Positions 22,996 to 29,454 of a stretch of 37,359 nucleotides of DNA are shown one piece after another. The position numbers were made by a program, and so were the translations under genes. The stretch spans positions 1 to 37,359 of the forward strand of contig JAUQQO010000043.1 in the NCBI GenBank assembly GCA_030549795.1, given 5' to 3'. How positions within the stretch are numbered: the stretch's first letter is position 1; each line of letters begins with the position of its first letter. Source of the stretch: Pseudomonadota bacterium (GTDB taxonomy: Bacteria > Pseudomonadota > Alphaproteobacteria > Geminicoccales > Geminicoccaceae). The notes under the pieces were generated by a model, which worked only from the letters and a program-made list of their open reading frames with translations, was not told where the DNA came from and searched no databases.

Positions 22996-24435
22996 TCAAA
23001 CGACCGGCGGCTCGCTCGTGAGCAGCGTGTCGAGCGCCACCCAGCCCTGCGCGCTGGCGGCCCCGCTTAGGGGAAGCGTGCTCCCGTCGGCAAACGTCAA
23101 CAGCTCGACCTCGCGCAAGACGGCGAGCTGTCCCACACCCGGCTGGCGAATGATCGCCGACTCACCGATAAGCCGGATGCGGAAATCGCCCGGATCGCCA
23201 TCCAGCACCACCGTGTCCGTGCCGGGACCGCCGAAGATGGTGTCGAGGCCCGGGCTCAAGAAGATCCGATCGTTCCCCGCTCCCGCCTCGATCACATCGA
23301 TCCCGGGACCGCCATCGAGGACGTCATCGCCGCCTGCGCCCACCAGCCGATCGCGACCCGGACCGCCGCCCAAGCGGTTCGCCTGCTCGTTGCCGATCAG
23401 CTGGTCGGGCCCGCGCCCGCCGAGAACGACCTCGAGCGCGGCATCGGAGGCCTGCAGCACGTCAGCCTTGGCGCTGCCGAGCACGAAGCGGGTGCCCTCC
23501 AGCAGCGACAGCCACCGCGTCGGCTCGCCCAGCCGATCTTCCACGCCCGGCACGATCCGGTCGGCCTCGCTCAAAAGCAGTGCCGTATCGCCATAGAGGG
23601 AGAACTGATGCTCGATCTTGAGCGCCGGATCGAGCGCGGCAGCGAGGATTTCCTCGGGCGCGTCGAGATCTTGGGGTTGAAACGACGGCAAGCGAGCCTC
23701 GGGCCGATCGACCACCGCATCGACGCCTTCGCGCGCGACGCCGAAGAAGGCGAAGAGCGGGCTCAGATCCGACAACCGCGCGATGAAATCGTCGCTGTGG
23801 ACGATGTGCAGCATATCGTCGAAGGCACTCGTTCCGCGCGAGCCCGGAGAGCCGAAGGTGATGGTCTGGGTGATCGCCGCCAAAGGGGTCGAAGCCACCA
23901 CCGCGTGGGTCAGCTGCTCGGCGATGATCCCGCCCAGGCTGTGCCCGGTGAGCAGGATCCGCTCGATGCCGTTGGCCGGATCAGCGGCGTATTGCAGTGC
24001 GGCGACGACGAGGGGCGCGTGCGCGGCGGCGTAGGCGTCCCAGCCGAAGGCGTTCTGCGTCGGATCATAGCCACCCTGGAAGGCGAACTCGCGATCGCCC
24101 TCATCAGTGCCGCGGAAGGCGATGGCGAGGGTCTTTAGACCCTCGAGCTCCCCCACATAGACGTGGGCAGCGCTCGTGATCGGCCGCAAGCTTTCGGGCG
24201 CGAACGCCGAGAGGTCGACCCGTTGCACACCATTGGGCGCGATCGGCCCGAGATCGAGCGGGATCCAACCCCGCAACGGGGCCGTGCCGAGAAAGGATTC
24301 TTTTATCCGATAAAAGGGCGTATCGAAATATGCGTCGTTGGAAAGTGCAGCCGCCTCGACCAAGAGCGGATTGTCGACTATTCCATCGGGCACGAACTTT
24401 TTGGCCTTAGCGGTTGCCGCTTTGTGCGTTGTCAT
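22996..24435 (-). CDS. RTX-type secreted lipase (class 3 alpha/beta-hydrolase)
   Basis: The 479-aa protein combines an N-terminal lipase class 3 domain with a C-terminal calcium-binding repeat region. The oxyanion motif AFRGTD (106-111) and nucleophile elbow GHSLGG (164-169, Ser166) are clear; His276 in IEHQFSLYG is a candidate catalytic His. About 338-412 carries degenerate nonapeptide repeats (GGPGRDRLVGAGGDDVLDGG, then GAGNDRIF and GGPGTDTV). There is no N-terminal signal, and the protein ends in a hydrophobic/aliphatic segment, as expected for type I secretion. No transporter genes are adjacent. It should hydrolyse acyl esters outside the cell. The ATG follows GGGGGAG, 6 nt upstream, which can pair with an upstream CUCCCCC. 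Confidence 0.9.
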   Translation of the reverse strand: MTTHKAATAKAKKFVPDGIVDNPLLVEAAALSNDAYFDTPFYRIKESFLGTAPLRGWIPLDLGPIAPNGVQRVDLSAFAPESLRPITSAAHVYVGELEGLKTLAIAFRGTDEGDREFAFQGGYDPTQNAFGWDAYAAAHAPLVVAALQYAADPANGIERILLTGHSLGGIIAEQLTHAVVASTPLAAITQTITFGSPGSRGTSAFDDMLHIVHSDDFIARLSDLSPLFAFFGVAREGVDAVVDRPEARLPSFQPQDLDAPEEILAAALDPALKIEHQFSLYGDTALLLSEADRIVPGVEDRLGEPTRWLSLLEGTRFVLGSAKADVLQASDAALEVVLGGRGPDQLIGNEQANRLGGGPGRDRLVGAGGDDVLDGGPGIDVIEAGAGNDRIFLSPGLDTIFGGPGTDTVVLDGDPGDFRIRLIGESAIIRQPGVGQLAVLREVELLTFADGSTLPLSGAASAQGWVALDTLLTSEPPVV

Positions 24436-24441
24436 GCGTTT

Positions 24442-24474
24442 CTCCCCCTACCGGACGATCTGATACTGGGGGAG
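24442..24474 (-). promoter_or_regulatory. Hairpin that can mask the RTX lipase ribosome-binding site
   Basis: Perfect 7-bp arms CTCCCCC (24442-24448) and GGGGGAG (24468-24474) flank 19 nt. In the minus-strand mRNA the 3' arm is the lipase Shine-Dalgarno GGGGGAG, 6 nt before AUG. Pairing would hide it. The pairing is read directly; a regulatory role is inferred. Confidence 0.45.
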
Positions 24475-24559
24475 GATAACTTGGCACGAATGTTGCGTTC
24501 ACTGCGGTACGGCCCCGCAGCTTCCCATGCTGTGGCGCGGGTGCAGCGTGTCCCGCCGC

Positions 24560-25642
24560 TCAGCGCGCGGCGTAGCTCAAAGCGGATACCGGGGCGCGCA
24601 TGCGATCGACGACCCAGTGGGTGATGCCGGCGCCGACCCACATCGCGGTAAGCGCGAGCCAGGCGCTGGTGGCAAAGACGGCTCCGCCCGAGACGCCGGC
24701 GCCGACCGCACAGCCGCCCGCGAGCATGGCGCCAAAGCCCATCATCGCCGCACCCGCGATGTAGCGGCGCATGCTCTGGCCGTCCTTGAAGCCTTCGAGC
24801 TTAAGCTCATGGGCGAGGAATGCGGCCGCGAAGGATCCCAAGAACACCCCTGGCACGAGGCCCACGTCGAAGTCGATGCTCTGCGTTGAGGGGGCGAGGA
24901 ACAGCATCAGCACGTCAGCCGAGGGGCCACTGAAGCTGATGCTCTTGACGGTTACGGGCTCGAAGGAGGCCGCAGCGAGGCCGGCGGTGAACCACCACGC
25001 TGCGGCGACCGCGACGCCCACTCCGGCGCCGCCGATCCAAGCCCAGGGTCTGATGCGATGACTCAGCCCCACCGCGGTCGCCACGAGCAGGGCGAGAAGG
25101 CCGGTTGCGAGCCCGGCTCGTGGGTCAAGCCCGAGGAGGTCCAACAGGTGGGTGCGCGCCTCGCCTTCGATTACCCAGAGCTCGGCCAAAGCCTCGCGCG
25201 CAGGAGCGAGCGCGCCGCGCAGCGAGGCCTGGGCGACGACCGCGAAGACGAGACCGGAGAGCAGGGCCCTGAGATTGCCGTTGGCCGAAAGCACCAAAAG
25301 GCGTGAGGGACAACCGCGGGTGAGGATCATCCCGGAGCCGACGAGAAGCCCTCCTAAGACCGCACCCGATAAGCTGGCTCGAGGCGCGAGCTGGCGCGCT
25401 TGGGACAGGTCGGCTGCACCGCTGAGCACGAGAGCCTGGGTAAGCGCCACAGCGGCACCGAACGCGAGCAGCCAGACCGCCATCTTGGGGCCGAGCCGGC
25501 CTTCCGAGAACTCGATCACCGCCGAGCGCAGGCAAAAGCGCGAGCGCTGCGCCATCGCCCCGAAGAGCAGGCCGATCACAAGACCGCCTACTGCTGCGAC
25601 TGTCGGTTCACCCCAGCGCTCGATGAGAAATTCGAGGCTCAT
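24560..25642 (-). CDS. YeeE/YedE family (TsuA-like) sulfur transporter
   Basis: The 360-aa membrane protein has 9-11 predicted helices. Three cysteines occur in family motifs: RSRFCLRS (Cys37), TRGCPSR (Cys111) and AGGCAVGAG (Cys310). In the characterised TsuA such cysteines line the path for thiosulfate uptake. The two pseudo-symmetric halves of the YeeE/YedE fold are both present, so this is the long single-chain form. It probably imports thiosulfate or a related sulfur compound. No TusA-like gene is adjacent. The ATG at 25642 has a GGAGGGCGGG Shine-Dalgarno sequence and a striking inverted repeat just upstream. Confidence 0.9.
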   Translation of the reverse strand: MSLEFLIERWGEPTVAAVGGLVIGLLFGAMAQRSRFCLRSAVIEFSEGRLGPKMAVWLLAFGAAVALTQALVLSGAADLSQARQLAPRASLSGAVLGGLLVGSGMILTRGCPSRLLVLSANGNLRALLSGLVFAVVAQASLRGALAPAREALAELWVIEGEARTHLLDLLGLDPRAGLATGLLALLVATAVGLSHRIRPWAWIGGAGVGVAVAAAWWFTAGLAAASFEPVTVKSISFSGPSADVLMLFLAPSTQSIDFDVGLVPGVFLGSFAAAFLAHELKLEGFKDGQSMRRYIAGAAMMGFGAMLAGGCAVGAGVSGGAVFATSAWLALTAMWVGAGITHWVVDRMRAPVSALSYAAR

Positions 25643-25663
25643 GCGCCCGCCCTCCGCGGCGCG

Positions 25664-25696
25664 GAAAATTCACACCGAAAGCGCGTGAATTTTCGG
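25664..25696 (-). promoter_or_regulatory. Alternative hairpins in the leader of the YeeE/YedE gene
   Basis: Perfect 10-bp arms GAAAATTCAC (25664-25673) and GTGAATTTTC (25685-25694) flank 11 nt, and end 21 bp before the start codon. A second 6-bp stem, CCGAAA (25675-25680) with TTTCGG (25691-25696), uses overlapping bases and excludes the first. A TATATT -10-like element at 25717-25722 would place both in the mRNA leader. It could instead be a DNA operator. Confidence 0.6.
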
Positions 25697-25786
25697 ATCG
25701 CCGTCTGTTGGCTGTAAATATAGCCCTGGGCGCGACCAAAAGCCAGGGCGCACAGCGTCGCGGGCAACGCGAAAGGGCGATCGGCC

Positions 25787-26104
25787 TCACTCGCGCGGCA
25801 ACAGAAAGATGGCGGTGCCCATAGCGAGGCTACCGAAGGTGACCGCGAAACCGCCCATGGCGAGAAGCAGGGTCAAAAGCCAGTGCTCGGACGCGAACAA
25901 CAGAGTTCCCAAGCCTGCTGCGTCCGACCACAAAAGCGCGAACAGAAGCGCCCAGCCGGAGGCGATTCCGATGAGCGCGTGGCGGATGAGAAAGCGTACG
26001 AGCTCAGGTAGCTTTTCCCTTGGTCGCCCGTTGCGCACAGAGGGCGGCGTTTGTACGCCTTTCGGGCTGCGCTCTGGAGCACTAGGATCAAGTGCCGAGC
26101 CCAT
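25787..26104 (-). CDS. Small membrane protein of unknown function
   Basis: The 105-aa protein has a charged, proline-rich N-terminal third and two clear membrane helices (about 42-60 and 73-98), ending in LLPRE. I do not recognise a family. The hydrophobic pattern and stop position support a real gene, unlike the Arg/His-rich continuation of the same frame upstream, which is antisense to the pyruvate kinase gene. The ATG at 26104 is only weakly preceded by GGTGAG, and it is divergent from pyk with 63 bp between the starts. Downstream on its strand, GCCCTGG and CCAGGGC around 25723-25755 form a stem before the YeeE/YedE gene. Confidence 0.55.
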   Translation of the reverse strand: MGSALDPSAPERSPKGVQTPPSVRNGRPREKLPELVRFLIRHALIGIASGWALLFALLWSDAAGLGTLLFASEHWLLTLLLAMGGFAVTFGSLAMGTAIFLLPRE

Positions 26105-26167
26105 GGTCGTGCTCACCGGTGCTGTCTTCGCGCCGCGCTTCGTGAGATTAAGCTGGATTGTTTTGCC

Positions 26168-27583
26168 ATGCGCCGCAACCGCGCGACCAAGATTGTCGCC
26201 ACTTTGGGACCGGCGAGCTCGACGCTCGAGCGCATCCGCGCCATGGCCGAGGCGGGGGCCGATGTCTTTCGCTTCAACTTCAGCCACGGCAGCCACGAAG
26301 AGCACGCCGCCCGCTTCGCCATCGTGCGCGAAGTCGAGCGCGTGCTCGGTCATCCCATCGGCACGCTCGCCGATCTGCAAGGACCCAAGATCCGCATCGG
26401 TTCGTTCCGCGAGGGCAGAGCCGAGCTCGCCGTGGGCCAGCCCTTCCGCTTGGACCTCGATGCGACGCCGGGCGACGCTGAACGGGTTCAATTGCCGCAC
26501 CCGGAAGTGTTCGCGGTGTTGCGTGAGGGCGTCGAACTGCTCTTGGACGATGGACGCATCCGGCTGCGGGTCGAGCGGGCGAGCGAAACGACGGTGGAGA
26601 CCGTGGTCACCGCGGGCGGCACGCTTTTCGACCGAAAGGGTGTCAACGTTCCCAACATCCTGTTGCCGATTCCGGCGATGACCGACAAGGACCGCAAGGA
26701 TCTCGCCTTTGCGCTCGAACTCGGCTTCGATTGGATCGCGCTTTCCTTCGTCCAGCGTCCCGACGACGTCGCCGAAGCCAAGCGGCTCGTGGCCGGCCAT
26801 GCCGCGGTGATGGCCAAGATCGAGAAGCCCTCGGCGATCGAGCGCCTTGAGGAGATCGTCGACCTCGCCGATGGTATCATGATCGCGCGCGGCGATCTCG
26901 GCGTCGAGCTGCCCCCCGAGCGGGTCCCCGGCTTGCAGAAGAAGATCCTGCGCGTTGCGCGCGAGGCGGGCAAACCGGTGGTGGTGGCGACCCAGATGCT
27001 CGAGAGCATGGTGGTCAATCCGGCGCCGACGCGCGCCGAGGCTTCGGATGTCGCCACCGCCGTCTATGATGGTGCGGATGCCGTGATGCTCTCGGCCGAA
27101 AGCGCTTCCGGTGCCTATCCGCTCGAAGCGGTGGTGATGATGGACCGCATCATCGCCGAGGTCGAACGCGATTCGCTCTATCGCGCCTATCTCGACGCGT
27201 TCCACGCCTCGGCCCGGCAGACCGCGGCCGATGCCATCACCCAGGCAGCGGCGCAAGTGGCGCATACGCTCAACTCCGCCTGCATCGTCACCTACACCAC
27301 CTCCGGAGCGACTGCGCTGCGGGCTGCGCGCGAGCGACCGGACCATCCCATCTTGGGGCTCATCACCCGCATGCCCACGGCCCGCAAGCTCACCATCGCC
27401 TGGGGCATCCATCCCGTGTACACCGAAGACGCTCGCGATCTCGACGAGATGGTCGCCAAGGCGCGGCGCATCGCGCGTGAGCAGGGCTTCGCTGAACCCG
27501 GCAATTCGATCGTGATCACCGCCGGTCTTCCCTTCGGCACCCCTGGCGCCACCAATCTCTTGCGCGTGGCCTGGGTGACCTAA
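26168..27583 (+). CDS. pyk: Pyruvate kinase
   Basis: The 471-aa enzyme catalyses phosphoenolpyruvate plus ADP to pyruvate plus ATP in the cytosol. Diagnostic parts are TKIVATLGPAS (7-17), FRFNFSHGS with the active-site Arg35, DLQGPKIRIG (69-78), the family signature MAKIEKPSAIERLEEI, MIARGDLGVELPPERVP, and ATQMLESMVVNPAPTRAEASDVATAVYDG. The C-terminal allosteric domain is complete. The ATG at 26168 gives the normal N-terminus; the frame is open back to 26051 but that part is not similar. No strong Shine-Dalgarno sequence precedes it. The 39-bp gap to the following methyltransferase gene suggests co-transcription. Confidence 0.97.
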   Translation: MRRNRATKIVATLGPASSTLERIRAMAEAGADVFRFNFSHGSHEEHAARFAIVREVERVLGHPIGTLADLQGPKIRIGSFREGRAELAVGQPFRLDLDATPGDAERVQLPHPEVFAVLREGVELLLDDGRIRLRVERASETTVETVVTAGGTLFDRKGVNVPNILLPIPAMTDKDRKDLAFALELGFDWIALSFVQRPDDVAEAKRLVAGHAAVMAKIEKPSAIERLEEIVDLADGIMIARGDLGVELPPERVPGLQKKILRVAREAGKPVVVATQMLESMVVNPAPTRAEASDVATAVYDGADAVMLSAESASGAYPLEAVVMMDRIIAEVERDSLYRAYLDAFHASARQTAADAITQAAAQVAHTLNSACIVTYTTSGATALRAARERPDHPILGLITRMPTARKLTIAWGIHPVYTEDARDLDEMVAKARRIAREQGFAEPGNSIVITAGLPFGTPGATNLLRVAWVT

Positions 27584-27622
27584 GCGGCGCCCCAGCTTCG
27601 CGCACTCGGCCATGAGCAGGCG

Positions 27623-28231
27623 ATGAGTGGGGCGCTCGGCGACAAGAAGTACCGGGTCATCTACGCCGATCCGCCGTGGACCTTTTCCACCTATTCCGAG
27701 AAAGGCAAAGGTCGCAGTGCCGAAGCCTATTACGATTGCATGAGCCTCGATGACATCAAAAAGCTCCCGGTGGCACAGTGGGCGGCAGACGATGCCATCT
27801 TGTTGCTTTGGGTTACCGACCCGCTGCTCGAAAAGGCTTTCGAAGTCATCCGTGCCTGGGGCTTCACCTACAAGACCGTCGGCTTCTATTGGGTGAAGCT
27901 CAATCGAAGTGGCACGGGGTTCTTCACCGGCCTCGGCTTTTGGACGCGCGCCAACCCCGAACAGTGCCTGCTCGCCACCCGCGGCAATCCCAAGCGCAAA
28001 TCCGCCGATGTGCCCAAGCTCGTGGTCGCCCCCCGCCGCGAGCACAGCCGTAAGCCGGATGAGATGTACGCGCTCATCGAACGGCTCGCCGATGGGCCCT
28101 ATCTCGAGCTCTTCGCCCGCACGCACCGCCCGGGCTGGGACGCCTGGGGAACCGAGGTGGGCCTGTTCGACCGCGGCGCGGTACCGAAGCGCCGCTGGGC
28201 ATCGAAGGCCTATCCCGACCTCGCCAAGTAA
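27623..28231 (+). CDS. MT-A70 family N6-adenine methyltransferase
   Basis: The 202-aa protein has the catalytic DPPW motif (16-19) and the MT-A70 order of parts: YYDCMSLDDIKKLPV, LLLWVTDPLLEKAFEVIRAWGFTYKT, GFWTRANPEQCLLATRG, and the C-terminal REHSRKPDEMYALIERL...YLELFAR. Related bacterial and phage proteins methylate adenine in DNA. No cognate restriction enzyme, phage gene or recombinase is near, so it is an orphan methyltransferase between pyruvate kinase and a peptidase. Codon use and GC content look like the neighbours, so there is no sign of recent transfer. The ATG at 27623 has only a weak AGCAGG ahead of it. It acts on DNA, or less likely RNA; the site cannot be predicted. Confidence 0.9.
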   Translation: MSGALGDKKYRVIYADPPWTFSTYSEKGKGRSAEAYYDCMSLDDIKKLPVAQWAADDAILLLWVTDPLLEKAFEVIRAWGFTYKTVGFYWVKLNRSGTGFFTGLGFWTRANPEQCLLATRGNPKRKSADVPKLVVAPRREHSRKPDEMYALIERLADGPYLELFARTHRPGWDAWGTEVGLFDRGAVPKRRWASKAYPDLAK

Positions 28232-28259
28232 GCGGCGGGCATGGCATCACCCCGCCGCT
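28231..28259 (+). terminator. Hairpin at the 3' end of the MT-A70 gene, no T-tract
   Basis: Perfect 9-bp arms AGCGGCGGG (28231-28239) and CCCGCCGCT (28251-28259) flank an 11-nt loop and start at the last base of the stop codon. No run of T follows, so it may be a weak terminator or an mRNA 3'-end stabiliser. Confidence 0.4.
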
Positions 28260-28353
28260 GGACAACGGGAAGGATTAGGTGTAAATTCCTCAAGCACCCC
28301 GCCGCGCTCGAGAGCCGCTCGACCGCTGATCCACTAGCCGAGTGTCGACGCCC

Positions 28354-29403
28354 ATGTCCGCGCACGCCGACCGCGCCGCCCAGCTGCACCGCACCGCGAT
28401 CGTGTGGGATGCGCACACCTGTCTGCCGCTGCATCCCGATGCCGATCTCACCGTGCTCAGGCGCCACCATGCCGCGGGCGCGACCTTCGTCTCGGTCAAC
28501 ATCGGTATGGATCTCAATCCCCTGCCGCAGATCCTCTCGGTGCTCGCCTCCTTCCGTGCCCAGTTGCACGCCCATCCCGAGCTCTTCGTCCCGGTCGATA
28601 CCGCCGAGGACGTGCTGCGCGCCAAAAGAGAAGGAAAGCTCGCCGTGGCCTTCGATCTCGAAGGCGCTCTGCCGCTTTTGGGCCGCCCCGAGATGGTCCA
28701 GCTCTTCTACGATCTTGGCGTTCGCCAGATGCACCTCGCCTACAACCGCAACAACGAAGCTGCCGGCGGCTGTTACGACGAGGACATGCCCTTGACCCCG
28801 CTCGGCCGGCGCATCGTGGCGGCGATCTACAGGGCCGGGATGTTCATGGATCTCTCGCACACCGGACACCGCTCGAGCCTCGAGATCATGGCGATGGGCC
28901 TAGGCCCGGTTATTTTTTCCCACGCCAACCCGCGCGCGCTCAAAAACGACAAGCGCAACGCCACGCTCGAGCAGATCCACGCCTGCGCGCAAACCGGCGG
29001 TGTGATCTGTGTGAACGGCGTCGGTCGGTTCTTGACCGACCCCAAGGGCGGAACGCCGGCGATCGTGGAGGCGATCGACTGGCTCGTCGAGCGCATCGGC
29101 CCCGAGTATGTGGGCATCGGCCTCGACTACAGCTATCCCACCCAAGGACTCGACGACGAACCGCCCGGTCTCGATCGCGACTATTGGTGGCCGCGCCGCG
29201 AAGGCTATGGCAGCGGGCTCTCCGGCATCCGCATCGCCGCTCCCGAACAGTTGCCGGAGATCACCGAGGCGCTCGTCGCGCGCGGCTATCCCGAGGATGC
29301 GGTGCGCCGCATTCTCGGCGAGAACATGCTCGCGCTCGCCCAAAAGCTCTGGAAGCCGAGCCGAGCTGAGGCGGGTTCGCGCGGCGCGCAGTTGCGATCC
29401 TAG
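28354..29403 (+). CDS. Membrane dipeptidase-like protein (peptidase M19 family)
   Basis: The 349-aa TIM-barrel metallopeptidase-like protein resembles renal dipeptidase. Family landmarks are AFDLEGALPL (bridging Glu), LRQ-type helix LGVRQMHLAYNRNN, MDLSHTGHRSSLE, IFSHANPRAL and VGIGLDYS. The first metal motif, normally DxHxD, reads WDAHTC (18-23), so the second Asp is Cys; a similar HSCLPL form occurs, as I recall, in some proteobacterial members. Activity on dipeptides is therefore not certain. No signal peptide is visible, so it may be cytosolic. The ATG at 28354 was preferred; a GTG at 28342 is in frame and neither has a good Shine-Dalgarno sequence. It converges with the DUF4139 gene with a 51-bp gap. 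Confidence 0.87.
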   Translation: MSAHADRAAQLHRTAIVWDAHTCLPLHPDADLTVLRRHHAAGATFVSVNIGMDLNPLPQILSVLASFRAQLHAHPELFVPVDTAEDVLRAKREGKLAVAFDLEGALPLLGRPEMVQLFYDLGVRQMHLAYNRNNEAAGGCYDEDMPLTPLGRRIVAAIYRAGMFMDLSHTGHRSSLEIMAMGLGPVIFSHANPRALKNDKRNATLEQIHACAQTGGVICVNGVGRFLTDPKGGTPAIVEAIDWLVERIGPEYVGIGLDYSYPTQGLDDEPPGLDRDYWWPRREGYGSGLSGIRIAAPEQLPEITEALVARGYPEDAVRRILGENMLALAQKLWKPSRAEAGSRGAQLRS

Positions 29404-29454
29404 TCCTTTTGCGTTCCCGCCGCTATTGCCTGACTTCTTCACCTCTTTCCCTGC

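Noticed and set aside
26105-28126. Upstream continuation of the small-membrane-protein frame, up to 779 codons antisense to pyk and the MT-A70 gene
   Set aside because: The translation is His/Gly/Asp-rich antisense of conserved genes. Only the last 105 codons, outside pyk, have a membrane-protein pattern.
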